Shown here: piece by piece, positions 39,948 through 49,780 of the stretch
How the letters are laid out: each line of letters starts with the position of its first letter
How positions within the stretch are numbered: the first letter of the stretch is position 1
NCBI GenBank assembly: GCA_043808325.1
Contig: JAZDEY010000064.1
Coordinates: forward strand, 62,001-126,000
Direction of reading: 5' to 3'
DNA: 64,000 bases
Source of the DNA: JAZDEY01 sp043808325 [NCBI: Candidatus Eiseniibacteriota bacterium]
GTDB lineage: Bacteria > Arandabacterota > Arandabacteria > Arandabacterales
Notes under the pieces: generated by a model
Seen by the model: only the letters and a program-made list of their open reading frames with translations
Databases searched by the model: none
Told to the model about the DNA's origin: nothing
Program-made: the position numbers and the translations under genes

Positions 39948-41762
39948 TCAACTTCGTTCTTCCGGGTATACGCTGAGGGCTTTGTTCCATTGCCTGAGCT
40001 TGCGCACTCTCTCGTTCTTCTCCACAGGCAGGTTGAGCGGTCTCCCCCTTGTATCTATAACCAGACCCACAACCCCACCGTTGACCTCGGTGTGGAACTC
40101 CTTACCCTTGCCCAAGCCCACGTCGAAACCCCTGGCAGGCTTTATGGCGACCTTGGCCTTCTGGTCGACCTCAAGCGGAACCAGCACCATTTCACCGAAG
40201 TTGACGGATTTCTCTTCACTGGTCCCGTCTGCCCGATCGATCTTAACGTGGACACACGGGCTTCCTTCCTTAGCGAGCCCGACCGGCGCGATGCACGTAC
40301 CCAGCCGGATAAGACAGTCCTTGTTGAAGACCTCGAGCGCCGCCTTGGGATGCACTTGCGCGAGCACTCCGAGCTGCGGCATCATGAAGATACTGTCCAC
40401 CGCCAGATGGGTCACGCCCTCGGGCCGGAAGCCGTCGATCAGCATAAACGCAGCCTGCGCCCTGCGCGGCGCATGGGAGAGCACCCCGCCGCTTCCCACC
40501 AGGATATCCAGCCTCATCATATCGACCAGCGTGGCGCCGCTCTCGGCCTGTTCGAAGGTATCCGAGATCGTCCTCTCCTGCTGGACGCCTTTGAGGCCCA
40601 CGGCAAGAAGTTTGTGTTGCACGAACGCAAGCCTCAAGGCTTCCCGGGAGATCGCCTGCTCGATCATCAGCTCCTCCAGCGTCTGGGGCACGGTGGTAGG
40701 TCGGATCATCTTGTTCTTGATCCGGTTCCTGAGATCGGCCTCCTCCACATCGAAAGGCACCCATCTGAGAATATTGGCGACCGTGGCTTCAGCGAGCACA
40801 TTGGATATGGAATAGCTCATGCCGAGATTGGCGCTCACGGTTCGGTTAAAGACTTCACCAAAAACCGAGAAGACGTCGGTGGTAGCTCCGCCTATGTCAA
40901 CGCCGACAACATTGATTTTCTCAATCCTGGCAATCAACTGCATGATGTCCCCTACGGCGGCCGGTGTAGGCATGATGGGAACCGGTGTCCAGTCGAGCAG
41001 CCTGCCGTAGCCGGGAGCGTGCTTCATCACATGTTCCAGAAAGAGATCCTGAATCTTGAGCCGGGCCGGCTGCAGGTTTTCCCTCTCAAGAACCGGCCTC
41101 AGGTTATCGGTAATGGTCAAACTGGTCTTGGTCTCAAGCCGATCCTTGACGATCTCTCGGGCATCGACATTGCCGGCATAGATCACGGGCAGCGAATAAC
41201 CCATTCCCAGCCGCGGTCTCGGATCGGCAGCCCCGATTAGCTCCGCAAGTTCGGCAACGTGAGTGGTGGTCCCGCCGTCGATCCCTCCCGACAGCAGGAT
41301 CATGTCAGGCCGCAGACTTCTTATCCTCGCGATCTTGACGTGGGGTGCCCGCTGGTCATTTGAGGCGATCACGTCCATCACGATCGCCCCGGCCCCCAGG
41401 GCCGCGCGCTGGGCACTCTCGGCGGTCATCTCCTTCACGACGCCGGCAACCATCATCTGGAGTCCACCGCCCGCCGAGGAAGTAGAAACGTAAAGATCGG
41501 TCCCCATCTTGCCTTGTTTCGGAGAGAGTATCTTGCCGTCCTTTATGAATTCCCTTCCCGTAAGGTCCTCAACCTCGGCCACCGCATTCAGGACTCCGCA
41601 CGTTACGTCTTCAAACGGCGCCTCGACCGTTGTGGGAGCCTCCCCTCTGACGATAAGACGATACTCATCGCCGCGCTTCTCTATCAGAATCGCTTTGGTA
41701 GTCGTGCTCCCGCAGTCGGTCGCGATTATGGTCTCGATCTCTTTGGGGTCCCTAGTTGCCAT
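39948..41762 (-). CDS. MutL/GlmL-family ASKHA ATPase (glutamate mutase reactivase-like)
   Basis: A 604-residue member of the MutL family named for the protein beside glutamate mutase. The first phosphate motif is DCGSTTTKAILIE (16-28), the second DIGGATTDVFSVF (288-300), and the adenosine-type GSGGVLSHAP is near 423-432. The reported family length is about 460 residues. Here a C-terminal beta-rich extension of roughly 110 residues is added (VHVKIDRADGTSEEKS onward). No mutase (mutS/mutE-type, B12-binding) gene is in the window. GAGGT precedes the ATG at 41760-41762. Genes either side encode membrane-associated unknowns, so the ATPase may serve a different partner here. Confidence 0.85.
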   Translation of the reverse strand: MATRDPKEIETIIATDCGSTTTKAILIEKRGDEYRLIVRGEAPTTVEAPFEDVTCGVLNAVAEVEDLTGREFIKDGKILSPKQGKMGTDLYVSTSSAGGGLQMMVAGVVKEMTAESAQRAALGAGAIVMDVIASNDQRAPHVKIARIRSLRPDMILLSGGIDGGTTTHVAELAELIGAADPRPRLGMGYSLPVIYAGNVDAREIVKDRLETKTSLTITDNLRPVLERENLQPARLKIQDLFLEHVMKHAPGYGRLLDWTPVPIMPTPAAVGDIMQLIARIEKINVVGVDIGGATTDVFSVFGEVFNRTVSANLGMSYSISNVLAEATVANILRWVPFDVEEADLRNRIKNKMIRPTTVPQTLEELMIEQAISREALRLAFVQHKLLAVGLKGVQQERTISDTFEQAESGATLVDMMRLDILVGSGGVLSHAPRRAQAAFMLIDGFRPEGVTHLAVDSIFMMPQLGVLAQVHPKAALEVFNKDCLIRLGTCIAPVGLAKEGSPCVHVKIDRADGTSEEKSVNFGEMVLVPLEVDQKAKVAIKPARGFDVGLGKGKEFHTEVNGGVVGLVIDTRGRPLNLPVEKNERVRKLRQWNKALSVYPEERS

Positions 41763-41775
41763 CTACCACCTCACG

Positions 41776-42183
41776 CTATTGCTTCCGTTTCCGCTTCTTC
41801 TCTGCCTTCTCTACCTTCTTCTCCTGTTTCTCTCGTTCGGCAAATTCAGCTTCCAGATCCTCGACCTTTCGTACGAGTCGCTCCCAGTTGCCCCTGTCTT
41901 CCATCAGCAGGGCAAACCGCTGATACTGCGCGAAGTTGAACAGGGTCTGAACAAAAGGTTCTAGGAAAATTAGCAATTGCCCACCCAGAAAGGCAAGAGG
42001 TTTGCTTGATTCCAGCAAAAAGATCGCCGGCACGCTCATCCTCATGCGGACGATTCTCTGGGCGACCTTGAGCACAAGGGCCTCGTCCTCACCGGTGAAT
42101 TCGGTCCCCCGGTCGCGTCCGCTATCCGGGACCGTCCCCGGGGTTTCTATTGAACCTCTTCGAAATGAAGGCCAAAACCTCAT
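41776..42183 (-). CDS. Small protein with C-terminal charged coiled coil, unknown function
   Basis: A 135-residue protein. Its middle holds a hydrophobic stretch (MSVPAIFLLESSKPLAFLGGQLLIFLEPF) that may be membrane-inserting or buried. The C-terminal 45 residues are an extremely charged coiled coil (VRKVEDLEAEFAEREKQEKK and a lysine tail). The ATG at 42181-42183 has GGGAG 8 nt upstream and overlaps the preceding gene by 62 nt. No family recognised. Confidence 0.65.
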   Translation of the reverse strand: MRFWPSFRRGSIETPGTVPDSGRDRGTEFTGEDEALVLKVAQRIVRMRMSVPAIFLLESSKPLAFLGGQLLIFLEPFVQTLFNFAQYQRFALLMEDRGNWERLVRKVEDLEAEFAEREKQEKKVEKAEKKRKRKQ

Positions 42184-42574
42184 CTTTGTTGCTCCCGTAA
42201 AGCAGTCTGGTTGAGCGAAAGGGCTCCAGCCGCGAGGGCCTATCGAACGGTGACAGGGTTACCCCTTTCCTATCAACATAGTACTTCTTGAAATGCGACC
42301 ATCGCTTGGCGATGGTCCCAAAGGAAGACTTGACGGTTACCTGGTCCGCATCCAGACGATAAGTGGTTCTCCCGAAGTAGGTGTGAAGGGACGCGAAGAG
42401 GAGCAGCACCGATAGGACCGCCAGGTAAGGTTCCTTGAAAGCCACGAAGATCAAGAACCCGACTGCCAGTATCACGGCGATCACAATCGCCGACCGCACG
42501 GCGCTCTCCTTGAAGGGCCGCACGCTCCACTCGAGCGGAGCGACCGGCTGGCCCTCCTCGCTACTCTGCGACAT
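42122..42574 (-). CDS. Two-helix membrane protein of unknown function
   Basis: A 150-residue protein with two adjacent membrane segments at about 29-68 ([19 protein letters not shown] and [18 protein letters not shown]). A cytoplasmic domain resembling small PH/bPH-type folds follows ([41 protein letters not shown]). AGGAGG lies 4 nt before the ATG at 42572-42574, which overlaps the 3' end of gcvPB by 14 nt; the longer frame is rejected. First of the seven unknown genes after gcvPB. Confidence 0.7.
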   Translation of the reverse strand: MSQSSEEGQPVAPLEWSVRPFKESAVRSAIVIAVILAVGFLIFVAFKEPYLAVLSVLLLFASLHTYFGRTTYRLDADQVTVKSSFGTIAKRWSHFKKYYVDRKGVTLSPFDRPSRLEPFRSTRLLYGSNKDEVLAFISKRFNRNPGDGPG

Positions 42575-44003
42575 CGAGCCTCCTGGCCGCCAGGCCTTCG
42601 TCAACCCTGCCCACGGGCGTCGTATAGGGGGCGCCACGCACCATCTCGGGGTTGGTCTTGACCTCCATCGCTATCTCCAGCATCGCCTCCGCAAACCTGT
42701 CCAGAGTTTCCCTGGACTCGGTCTCAGTCGGCTCTATCATGAGCGCTTCTTCAACTATCAGCGGAAAGTAGACCGTGGGCGGATGGAACCCATAGTCCAT
42801 GAGGCGTTTGGCGATGTCGATCGTCTTTGCTCCCGCGACGGCCTTGTCCTTGCCTGACAGCACAAACTCGTGTTTGCAGGCAGTGTCATAGGGCAATATG
42901 AAATTCGATTTGAGTTTCGAGAGCAGATAATTGGCATTGACGATTGCCCCCTCGGCCGCCTGCCTGAGACCCTCGGCGCCGGTCATCAGAAGATAGCAAT
43001 ACGCCTTGACAATAACACCGAAGTTGCCATAGAAGGTATGAACTCTTCCGATCGACTTGGGTCTATCGTGGATCACGCGATAGCCCTGGCTTCCTCTTTC
43101 GACAAGGGGCACCGGCAGATAGGGAGCAAGGCTCGCCTTCACCGCAACCGGCCCCGAGCCGGGACCTCCGCCGCCGTGGGGAGTGGAGAAGGTCTTGTGC
43201 AGGTTGAGATGCACCACGTCGACGCCGAAATCGCCGGGCCGCGATATTCCCAGAAGCGCGTTCATGTTGGCGCCGTCCATATAGACCAGTCCACCGGCAT
43301 TGTGAATCATCTCGGCGATGCGCGCGATGTGGGTCTCGAACAGGCCCAGCGTATTGGGATTTGTGATCATGAGCGCTGCAACGTCTTTGTCCAGGTGGGG
43401 CTTAAGAGCCTCGGGATCGATCCTTCCGTCGGGACCCGACTTGATTTCGACTGCCTGATAGCCGGCTATACGCACGCTGGCCGGGTTGGTGCCATGTGCG
43501 GAATCGGGAATCAATACCTTCTTCCGCGGATTTCCGCGGTCCTCGTGATACGCCCTCACCAGCAACATCCCGGTGAACTCACCGTGGGCCCCGGCGGCGG
43601 GAGCCATGGTGATGTCATCCATCCCCGCGATCTCGCAAAGGGCCCGGCCCATCTCGTAGATCACTCCCAGGGCGCCCTGGGCCAAAGTATCATCGACCAT
43701 CGGATGCAGCTCGGACAGCCCCTCGTACGCAGCAACCTGTTCGTTGACCTTGGGGTTGTACTTCATGGTGCACGACCCGAGGGGATAGAGATCCCTATCG
43801 ACGTGATGATTGAGTACTGAGAGGTTGACGAAGTGCCTCACGATCTCGGGCTCGGATACCTCGGGCAGAGCGGCCGCGATCTTCCGGAGGGCCCCGGCGG
43901 GAAGCACAGTCTCGGGCTCGACCGCGGGCACGTCGGGAGCAGGCAGAGAATAGCCCCGCTTGCCCGGGCGACTCTTCTGGAATATTGTGCCTTCCTGGAC
44001 CAC
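42561..44003 (-). CDS. gcvPB: Glycine dehydrogenase (decarboxylating) subunit 2
   Basis: A 480-residue PLP-dependent P-protein beta subunit. [19 protein letters not shown] contains the PLP-binding lysine, and [20 protein letters not shown] and [11 protein letters not shown] are characteristic. It forms a heterotetramer with GcvPA to decarboxylate glycine onto the lipoyl arm of GcvH. GTG at 44001-44003 lies 2 nt after the gcvPA stop, with GGAGGT upstream. Split P-protein is typical of many anaerobes and FCB-type bacteria. Confidence 0.95.
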   Translation of the reverse strand: MVQEGTIFQKSRPGKRGYSLPAPDVPAVEPETVLPAGALRKIAAALPEVSEPEIVRHFVNLSVLNHHVDRDLYPLGSCTMKYNPKVNEQVAAYEGLSELHPMVDDTLAQGALGVIYEMGRALCEIAGMDDITMAPAAGAHGEFTGMLLVRAYHEDRGNPRKKVLIPDSAHGTNPASVRIAGYQAVEIKSGPDGRIDPEALKPHLDKDVAALMITNPNTLGLFETHIARIAEMIHNAGGLVYMDGANMNALLGISRPGDFGVDVVHLNLHKTFSTPHGGGGPGSGPVAVKASLAPYLPVPLVERGSQGYRVIHDRPKSIGRVHTFYGNFGVIVKAYCYLLMTGAEGLRQAAEGAIVNANYLLSKLKSNFILPYDTACKHEFVLSGKDKAVAGAKTIDIAKRLMDYGFHPPTVYFPLIVEEALMIEPTETESRETLDRFAEAMLEIAMEVKTNPEMVRGAPYTTPVGRVDEGLAARRLDVAE

Positions 44004-44005
44004 GC

Positions 44006-45358
44006 TTAAGCCACCTCCCCTCTCACCACGCGCGCCATCGTATCCACCAGCCTGTCTATTTCAGCCTTGGTCCGTTTCTCGGTGAATGAGATCAAAAGAG
44101 AATTCTCAGCGTCGCGATGGAAGATGCCGAGGGGCAGGCCCGCCAGTATGTGCTCGGCGGCAAGGGCCCGAACCACATTCCTGGAATCGATAGGCAGGCG
44201 AATGACAAACTCCTTGAAGAAGGGTCCGCGGAATTCGAGGTTGAGTCCGCGGCCCGCGAAAGCCCGCTGGGCATAGACGGCTTTGGCGAGGCAGAGCCGC
44301 GCCAACTCCTCGAGGCCGGCCTTGCCGAGCCAGCACAGATAGATCGCCGCACGGAGAGCCATAAGGGCCTCGTTGGTGCAGATGTTCGAGGTAGCTTTCT
44401 CCCTCCTTATATGCTGCTCGCGGGTCTGAAGCGTCAGGCAGAAACAAGCCCTGCCGTTCTTGTCCACCGTCCTGCCGACGATCCTGCCCGGGATTCTCCG
44501 AATGTGCTCCCTCTTGGTAGCCATGAACCCTAGGTAAGGCCCGCCAAAACTCAAGTGGTTACCCAGCGACTGACCTTCTCCGACCACGATGTCGGCGCCA
44601 TACTCCGAAGGTGCAGCGAGAATCCCCAGGGATATCGGGTCGACCGAGACCAAGTAAAGCGCACCGCATGCTCTGGCAATTTCGCCGATCGCACGGCAGT
44701 CTTCGACTATGCCGAAAAAGTTGGGAACATCAATGACGACACAGCAGGTCCGGTCGTTGACCAGGGATTTCACCTCCGCCGGGTCCGTGGAGCCCCCCTG
44801 CCAGCCGGTCGCCTTGACCGTAATCCCGGTTGCCTTGAGGTATGTCCGCAGGACCTCGAGCCTCATGGGATTCAAGCAGCCGCTCACCACGATCTCCCGC
44901 CTGCCGTTAATGGCATTGGCCACGAGGACCGCCTCGGCCAGCGCCGTGCCGCCATCGTAAAGCGAGGCATTCGATACATCCATACCGGTCAGCCGGGTGA
45001 TCAAAGACTGAAACTCATATATCGTCTGTAGGGTACCCTGGCTCACTTCAGGCTGATAGGGCGTATAGGCGGTGTAGAATTCGGACCTGCCGCTCAGGTC
45101 GTCGACCACGCTGGGCACAAAATGGTCGTAAGCTCCTCCGCCCAGGAAACACAGCCACTGGTCGCCCGAGGCATTGCAGGCCGCGAGATGCTTGAGGTGA
45201 ACTCTCGCCTCAAGTTCCGACAGGGGCTGCGGCAGCCGGAGTTGGCGCTTGAGCCTGACATCCCCAGGTATGTCGGCGAGCAGATCCTCGATCGAGCCTA
45301 CCCCAATGTCGCGGAGCATCTGGGCTCGCCCCTCGCCTCCCACCGGAAGAAAGTTCAT
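44006..45358 (-). CDS. gcvPA: Glycine dehydrogenase (decarboxylating) subunit 1
   Basis: A 450-residue alpha subunit of the split P-protein. The N-terminal region contains [20 protein letters not shown], and the middle contains [20 protein letters not shown], both diagnostic. The start is the ATG at 45356-45358, with GGGAG upstream, 5 nt after gcvH. An extension to 45451 has no support. It works with GcvPB. Confidence 0.95.
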   Translation of the reverse strand: MNFLPVGGEGRAQMLRDIGVGSIEDLLADIPGDVRLKRQLRLPQPLSELEARVHLKHLAACNASGDQWLCFLGGGAYDHFVPSVVDDLSGRSEFYTAYTPYQPEVSQGTLQTIYEFQSLITRLTGMDVSNASLYDGGTALAEAVLVANAINGRREIVVSGCLNPMRLEVLRTYLKATGITVKATGWQGGSTDPAEVKSLVNDRTCCVVIDVPNFFGIVEDCRAIGEIARACGALYLVSVDPISLGILAAPSEYGADIVVGEGQSLGNHLSFGGPYLGFMATKREHIRRIPGRIVGRTVDKNGRACFCLTLQTREQHIRREKATSNICTNEALMALRAAIYLCWLGKAGLEELARLCLAKAVYAQRAFAGRGLNLEFRGPFFKEFVIRLPIDSRNVVRALAAEHILAGLPLGIFHRDAENSLLISFTEKRTKAEIDRLVDTMARVVRGEVA

Positions 45359-45363
45359 AGGTC

Positions 45364-45741
45364 TTACTCCCCCACAAGCTGCCGATACTCGGCCGCTTTC
45401 ATCAATGTGGCAAGCTCCCGTTTGTCCGCAATTCTGACCCTGATCATCCAACCGTCACCATAGGGCGAGGATTTTATGACATCAGGGGCGGCGCCAAGAG
45501 CGTCATTGGCCTCGATAACCTCACCCGAGATCGGGGCGTACAGGTCACTGACGGCCTTGACCGCCTCGACGGTTCCAAAAGGTTTCATGGATTCGACCCT
45601 GGTCCCGGCCGCGGGCAGCTCGACATAGACGATATCGCCCAGTTGGTTCTGAGCATAATCGGTTATGCCGATGGTAGCGACATCACCCTCGGCCTTGACC
45701 CATTCATGCTCCTTGGTATAAAGCAGGTCATCCTGAACCAT
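45364..45741 (-). CDS. gcvH: Glycine cleavage system H protein
   Basis: A 125-residue lipoyl carrier. YTKEHEWVK opens the domain, and the lipoyl lysine is predicted at K62 in GTVEAVKAVSDLYAP. It shuttles the aminomethyl group between P and T proteins and should be the substrate of the ligase at 34601 and of LpdA. ATG at 45739-45741 with AAGGAG 8 nt upstream; an adjacent GTG adds one residue. Confidence 0.95.
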   Translation of the reverse strand: MVQDDLLYTKEHEWVKAEGDVATIGITDYAQNQLGDIVYVELPAAGTRVESMKPFGTVEAVKAVSDLYAPISGEVIEANDALGAAPDVIKSSPYGDGWMIRVRIADKRELATLMKAAEYRQLVGE

Positions 45742-45756
45742 CACCCAATCTCCTTT

Positions 45757-46851
45757 CTATTTGTGCGATGCTCTCTTGTAGAAAGGTCCCTTCTGGAAAA
45801 CGGCATCCACCAGATGGCCTCGGACGTCGATCTTGAAGGCCGTGTCCTGACGCGCGAACCGGGAGTCGACATATGCCAGCGCAATACCACACTGGAGGGA
45901 CGGCGAGAAGCCGCCGCTGGTGACCGCGCCAACCGCGCGGCCGTCCACGACCACGGGATGGCCGTGCCGCGGAACACGCTTGGAATCCGAACGAAGGCCG
46001 ATCAGCTTGCGCGGTAGGCCCTGCTTAAGCTGCGCCTCAAGCGCGTCCTTGCCGGTGAAGTCCCCCTTATCCATCTTAACGACCCAGCCAAGTCCGGCCT
46101 CAAGCGGCGTGGTCGTCTCATCCATGTCACTGCCATGAAGCCTGTACGCCATCTCAAGCCTCAGGGTATCCCGCGCGCCCAGCCCGCAGGGTTGGGGCCT
46201 GACGGCGCCCTGCATCAAGAGGTCCCAGACGGTCTCGGCCTTGCCGGCATCCATGTAGATCTCGAAGCCGTCCTCACCGGTGTATCCGGTTCTCGAAATG
46301 AAACAATCGACATCGCCGATGCGGGAGGGCAGCGCAAAGAAGTAATCCAGGCCCGAGACGTCGTCGCGCGTGAGCGGCACCAGCACATCCAGAGCTCCGG
46401 GACCCTGAAGCGCAATCTGCCCGGTCGCTGCACTCCGGTCGGCCAACTTTACATCCACGCCGGCCCTTGCTTCGAGCCATTGGAAGACCCGTTCGGCATT
46501 GGAAGCATTGGGCACCAGTAAATAATCATCGGTTCTTCGATAGACTATCAGATCATCGATCACGCCGCCGCGATCGTTAAGCACAGTGGTATACTGAGCC
46601 TGAAAGGGCGCCAGATTTGTCACATCGTTGGTAGTGGCCCGGTTAAGCCAGGCAAGGGCGCCGCCGCCTGAGACCGTGATCTCGCCCATGTGGGAGACAT
46701 CGAAGATCCCGACGTGGCTTCGTACACTCAAGTGCTCCTTGACGATACCGGAGTATTCGACAGGCATATAGAAGCCCGCGAACGCAACCATCTTGCCTGC
46801 CAGCCCAATATGCCTGGAGTAGAGCGGTGTCTTTCTGGTTTCGGTTGCTAT
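45757..46851 (-). CDS. gcvT: Glycine cleavage system T protein (aminomethyltransferase), apparent ATA start
   Basis: A 364-residue aminomethyltransferase using tetrahydrofolate. FDVSHMGEI, NDRGGVIDDLIVYR and GYTGEDGFEIY are family motifs. Conventional annotation would start at ATG 46791 (344 residues), but that drops the conserved opening. In frame upstream, the sequence reads ATETRKTPLYSRHIGLAGK, matching the usual xTPLYxxH start of GcvT. The frame is open back to an ATA at 46849-46851, which sits 7 nt after a strong GGGGGAG site; no ATG, GTG or TTG is available there. It is either an unusual ATA initiation or a mutated ATG. It is the first gene of the gcv operon. Confidence 0.88.
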   Translation of the reverse strand: MATETRKTPLYSRHIGLAGKMVAFAGFYMPVEYSGIVKEHLSVRSHVGIFDVSHMGEITVSGGGALAWLNRATTNDVTNLAPFQAQYTTVLNDRGGVIDDLIVYRRTDDYLLVPNASNAERVFQWLEARAGVDVKLADRSAATGQIALQGPGALDVLVPLTRDDVSGLDYFFALPSRIGDVDCFISRTGYTGEDGFEIYMDAGKAETVWDLLMQGAVRPQPCGLGARDTLRLEMAYRLHGSDMDETTTPLEAGLGWVVKMDKGDFTGKDALEAQLKQGLPRKLIGLRSDSKRVPRHGHPVVVDGRAVGAVTSGGFSPSLQCGIALAYVDSRFARQDTAFKIDVRGHLVDAVFQKGPFYKRASHK

Positions 46852-46899
46852 GGTCTCGCTCCCCCTTTACCTCGCCCTTGGCCCGAGAAACACGATAGC

Positions 46900-49761
46900 T
46901 TACCCTGAAGTCACTTTTTTTTCAAGCCCGTATCGGTGCGATTCCTCTTCGAAGATGCGCTTGAGGACCTGACCGGTATAGGACCTCCGGCAGGCCGCAA
47001 TCTCTTCGGGGGCACCCTCGGCCACGATCTCGCCGCCCGCATCCCCACCCTCCGGGCCGAGATCGATGATGTGATCGGCAACCTTTATGCAGTCCGGATT
47101 GTGCTCGATGATCACTACGGTGTTACCCCTGTCAACCAGCCGCCTGAGGACATCGAGGAGCATCATGGTGTCCTCGAAATGGAGGCCCGTGGTCGGCTCA
47201 TCAAGAATGTAGAGTGTCCGGCCGGTGCTGACTTTGGAGAGCTCCCTTGCGAGCTTCACTCGTTGAGCCTCCCCTCCCGATAAAGTGGTGGCAGGCTGCC
47301 CCAACTGAATATAGCCGAGGCCGACATCATAGAGAGTATCGAGCTTCCTTCTCACTGCGGGGATATTCGCGAGAAACTCCCGTGCCTCGGCCACGGTCAT
47401 TTCCAGGACCTCGGCGATATCCCTGCCCTTATACCTGATGTCGAGGGTCTCGCGTTCATAGCGCTTGCCCTTACAGACATCGCATCTCACGTAGACGTCA
47501 GGCAGGAAATGCATCTCGATCTTTATGACGCCGTCCCCTTCGCAGGCCTCACAACGTCCCCCCTTGACATTGAAACTGAACCTGCCCGGCCGGTAGCCTC
47601 TGACCCTGGCTTCGGGGACCTGGGCGAAGATGTCCCTGATCGGGCCGAAAAGACCTGTATAGGTTGCGGGGTTGGACCGCGGTGTCCGGCCGATCGGAGA
47701 CTGATCGATGTCGATCACCTTGTCGACAAGTTCGACCCCATCGATGCCGGCGTGCTCCCCCGGCTCGTCCTTGGATGTATAGAAGTGCCGGGCCAGCGCC
47801 CGATAGAGAATCTCATTCACGAGCGTGCTCTTGCCCGACCCCGAGACGCCTGTGACGCAGGTCAGGGTGCCTAGCGGAACCCTGACGTCGATGTCCTTCA
47901 GGTTATGTTGGCGCGCACCGCGTATCACTATTGCCCGGCCGCTGCCTTTGCGCCTCTCCATCGGCGTGGGAATCCACTTCTCTCCGCTCAAGTACTTGCC
48001 GGTCAGCGAATTCGGATTGGCCTTAACCTCGTCCGGCGTTCCGACCGCGACCACCCTGCCACCATCCTTGCCGGCTCCGGGGCCGAGATCGATCAGATAA
48101 TCGGCCGCCAATATGGTCTCGCGGTCGTGTTCGACCACGATCACCGTGTTGCCCAGATCTCTCAGCCGCTTCAGGGTATTGAGAAGCCTGCGGTTGTCAC
48201 GCATGTGCAGCCCGATGCTGGGCTCATCCAGCACATAGAGCACTCCGACCAGACTCGACCCGATCTGGGTGGCGAGCCGGATCCGCTGTAACTCCCCACC
48301 GGCGAGTGTGGATGCCGACCTCGAGAGGGTGAGATAGCCCAACCCTACGTCGGCCATGAATCTCAATCTCTCCCCTATCTCTTTGACAATCGGTGAGGCG
48401 ACTTTCCTTGAAGCGGCAGGGATCTCGAGACCGGCAAAAAACCTGAGCGCCTGCTCCACGGAGAGCTCGGTCACTTCGCTTATCGATCTGCCTGCGACTT
48501 TGACCGACAGGCTCTCAGGCTTGAGCCGTGTGCCCCGGCAGGTCGGGCAGGGCTTCATGGTCATTAATTGCTCCAACCATGACCTGATCCCTTCAGACTC
48601 GGTCTCCATGTAGCGCCGCTCCAGGTTGGGAATGATGCCTTCAAAGGGGGAGACATACTCCGAGTGGCCGCGCCGCGTCGCGAATTTGAACACAATCTCG
48701 TCATCGCCCGAGCCATATAGAATCGCACGCTTGTGCGTCTCGGAAAGCGCGGCGAAAGGTTTCTCGAGCGATATACCGTAGCGGTCCGCAACGCACTCGA
48801 TCATTGCCCAGGTCACGCTGGCGCGCCGCTTGCCCCATGGCACTATCGCCCCGTCGGCAATCGAGATCGAGCCGTCCGGAGCCACAAGCGCAGCATCGAT
48901 CTCAAGTTTTCTGCCTATGCCGTCGCATACCGGGCAGGCGCCATAGGGGCTGTTGAAGGAAAACATGCGCGGCGAGATCTCGGGAAAGCCTACGCCGCAG
49001 TCGACGCAGGCAAATAGCTGGCTCAGCACCCGTTCCTCTCGGTTGCCGATAGCCACGGTCACAATTCCGTTGCCCATCTTGAGAGCGGTCTCGATCGAGT
49101 CGGCAAGCCGCCACCTGATGTCAGCCCCAATCTTCAGTCGGTCGACCACCACTTCGATCGTGTGTTTCCTTTTCTTGTCGATCTTGATCCTTCCGTCAAG
49201 GTCGTAGAGCACGCCATCGATCCTGGCTCGGACGAAACCTTCGCGGCTTGCTTTCTCAAGAAGGTTTCGGTGCTCGCCTTTGCGGCCGCGAACCAGAGGC
49301 GCCAGTATCTGAACGGCAAGACCCGGCTTGAGATCCAGGAGGCCGTCGACCATCTGCTCGACCGTCTGGTGGGAGATCGCTTTGCCGCACTTGAAGCAAT
49401 GGGGCGTGCCCACCCGCGCAAACAGCAGCCGGAGGTAATCATAGATTTCGGTTATCGTGCCGACAGTGGATCTCGGATTGGTGCCGGCGGTGCGCTGCTC
49501 GATACTTATCGAAGGCGACAACCCCTCGATGTAGTCGACATCGGGCTTTTCCATCTGCCCGAGAAACTGGCGCGCGTAGGTCGAGAGCGACTCCACGTAC
49601 CGCCGCTGTCCCTCGGCATATATGGTGTCGAAAGCAAGCGAAGACTTGCCTGAACCGCTCAGTCCGGTGATAACCGTTATCATGTCCCGCGGGATCCTGA
49701 TGTCTATGGACTTGAGGTTGTGCTCGCGGGCGCCCCTGACGATTATGTGATTCTTTGACAT
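46900..49761 (-). CDS. uvrA: Excinuclease ABC subunit A
   Basis: A 953-residue DNA-damage-recognition ATPase. Walker A motifs are [14 protein letters not shown] and [13 protein letters not shown], with the second ABC signature [12 protein letters not shown]. Zinc motifs occur at CVDCGVGF...CPVCDG and CEACEGDG...CDVCKGK. The length is normal. The start is ATG 49759-49761, with GGGAG upstream; the frame continuing to 50124 overlaps the TPR gene and is rejected. The uvrB partner begins beyond the right edge of the window. Confidence 0.97.
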   Translation of the reverse strand: MSKNHIIVRGAREHNLKSIDIRIPRDMITVITGLSGSGKSSLAFDTIYAEGQRRYVESLSTYARQFLGQMEKPDVDYIEGLSPSISIEQRTAGTNPRSTVGTITEIYDYLRLLFARVGTPHCFKCGKAISHQTVEQMVDGLLDLKPGLAVQILAPLVRGRKGEHRNLLEKASREGFVRARIDGVLYDLDGRIKIDKKRKHTIEVVVDRLKIGADIRWRLADSIETALKMGNGIVTVAIGNREERVLSQLFACVDCGVGFPEISPRMFSFNSPYGACPVCDGIGRKLEIDAALVAPDGSISIADGAIVPWGKRRASVTWAMIECVADRYGISLEKPFAALSETHKRAILYGSGDDEIVFKFATRRGHSEYVSPFEGIIPNLERRYMETESEGIRSWLEQLMTMKPCPTCRGTRLKPESLSVKVAGRSISEVTELSVEQALRFFAGLEIPAASRKVASPIVKEIGERLRFMADVGLGYLTLSRSASTLAGGELQRIRLATQIGSSLVGVLYVLDEPSIGLHMRDNRRLLNTLKRLRDLGNTVIVVEHDRETILAADYLIDLGPGAGKDGGRVVAVGTPDEVKANPNSLTGKYLSGEKWIPTPMERRKGSGRAIVIRGARQHNLKDIDVRVPLGTLTCVTGVSGSGKSTLVNEILYRALARHFYTSKDEPGEHAGIDGVELVDKVIDIDQSPIGRTPRSNPATYTGLFGPIRDIFAQVPEARVRGYRPGRFSFNVKGGRCEACEGDGVIKIEMHFLPDVYVRCDVCKGKRYERETLDIRYKGRDIAEVLEMTVAEAREFLANIPAVRRKLDTLYDVGLGYIQLGQPATTLSGGEAQRVKLARELSKVSTGRTLYILDEPTTGLHFEDTMMLLDVLRRLVDRGNTVVIIEHNPDCIKVADHIIDLGPEGGDAGGEIVAEGAPEEIAACRRSYTGQVLKRIFEEESHRYGLEKKVTSG

Positions 49762-49780
49762 TGCCTCTCCCAGACCGCCA

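Noticed and set aside
39367-40815. 482-residue plus-strand open frame
   Set aside because: Antisense to the MutL-like and beta-sandwich genes, which are clearly coding on the minus strand; no recognisable domain.
46852-46899. Glycine riboswitch ahead of gcvT
   Set aside because: The leader between uvrA and gcvT is only about 48 bases, too short for a glycine aptamer.
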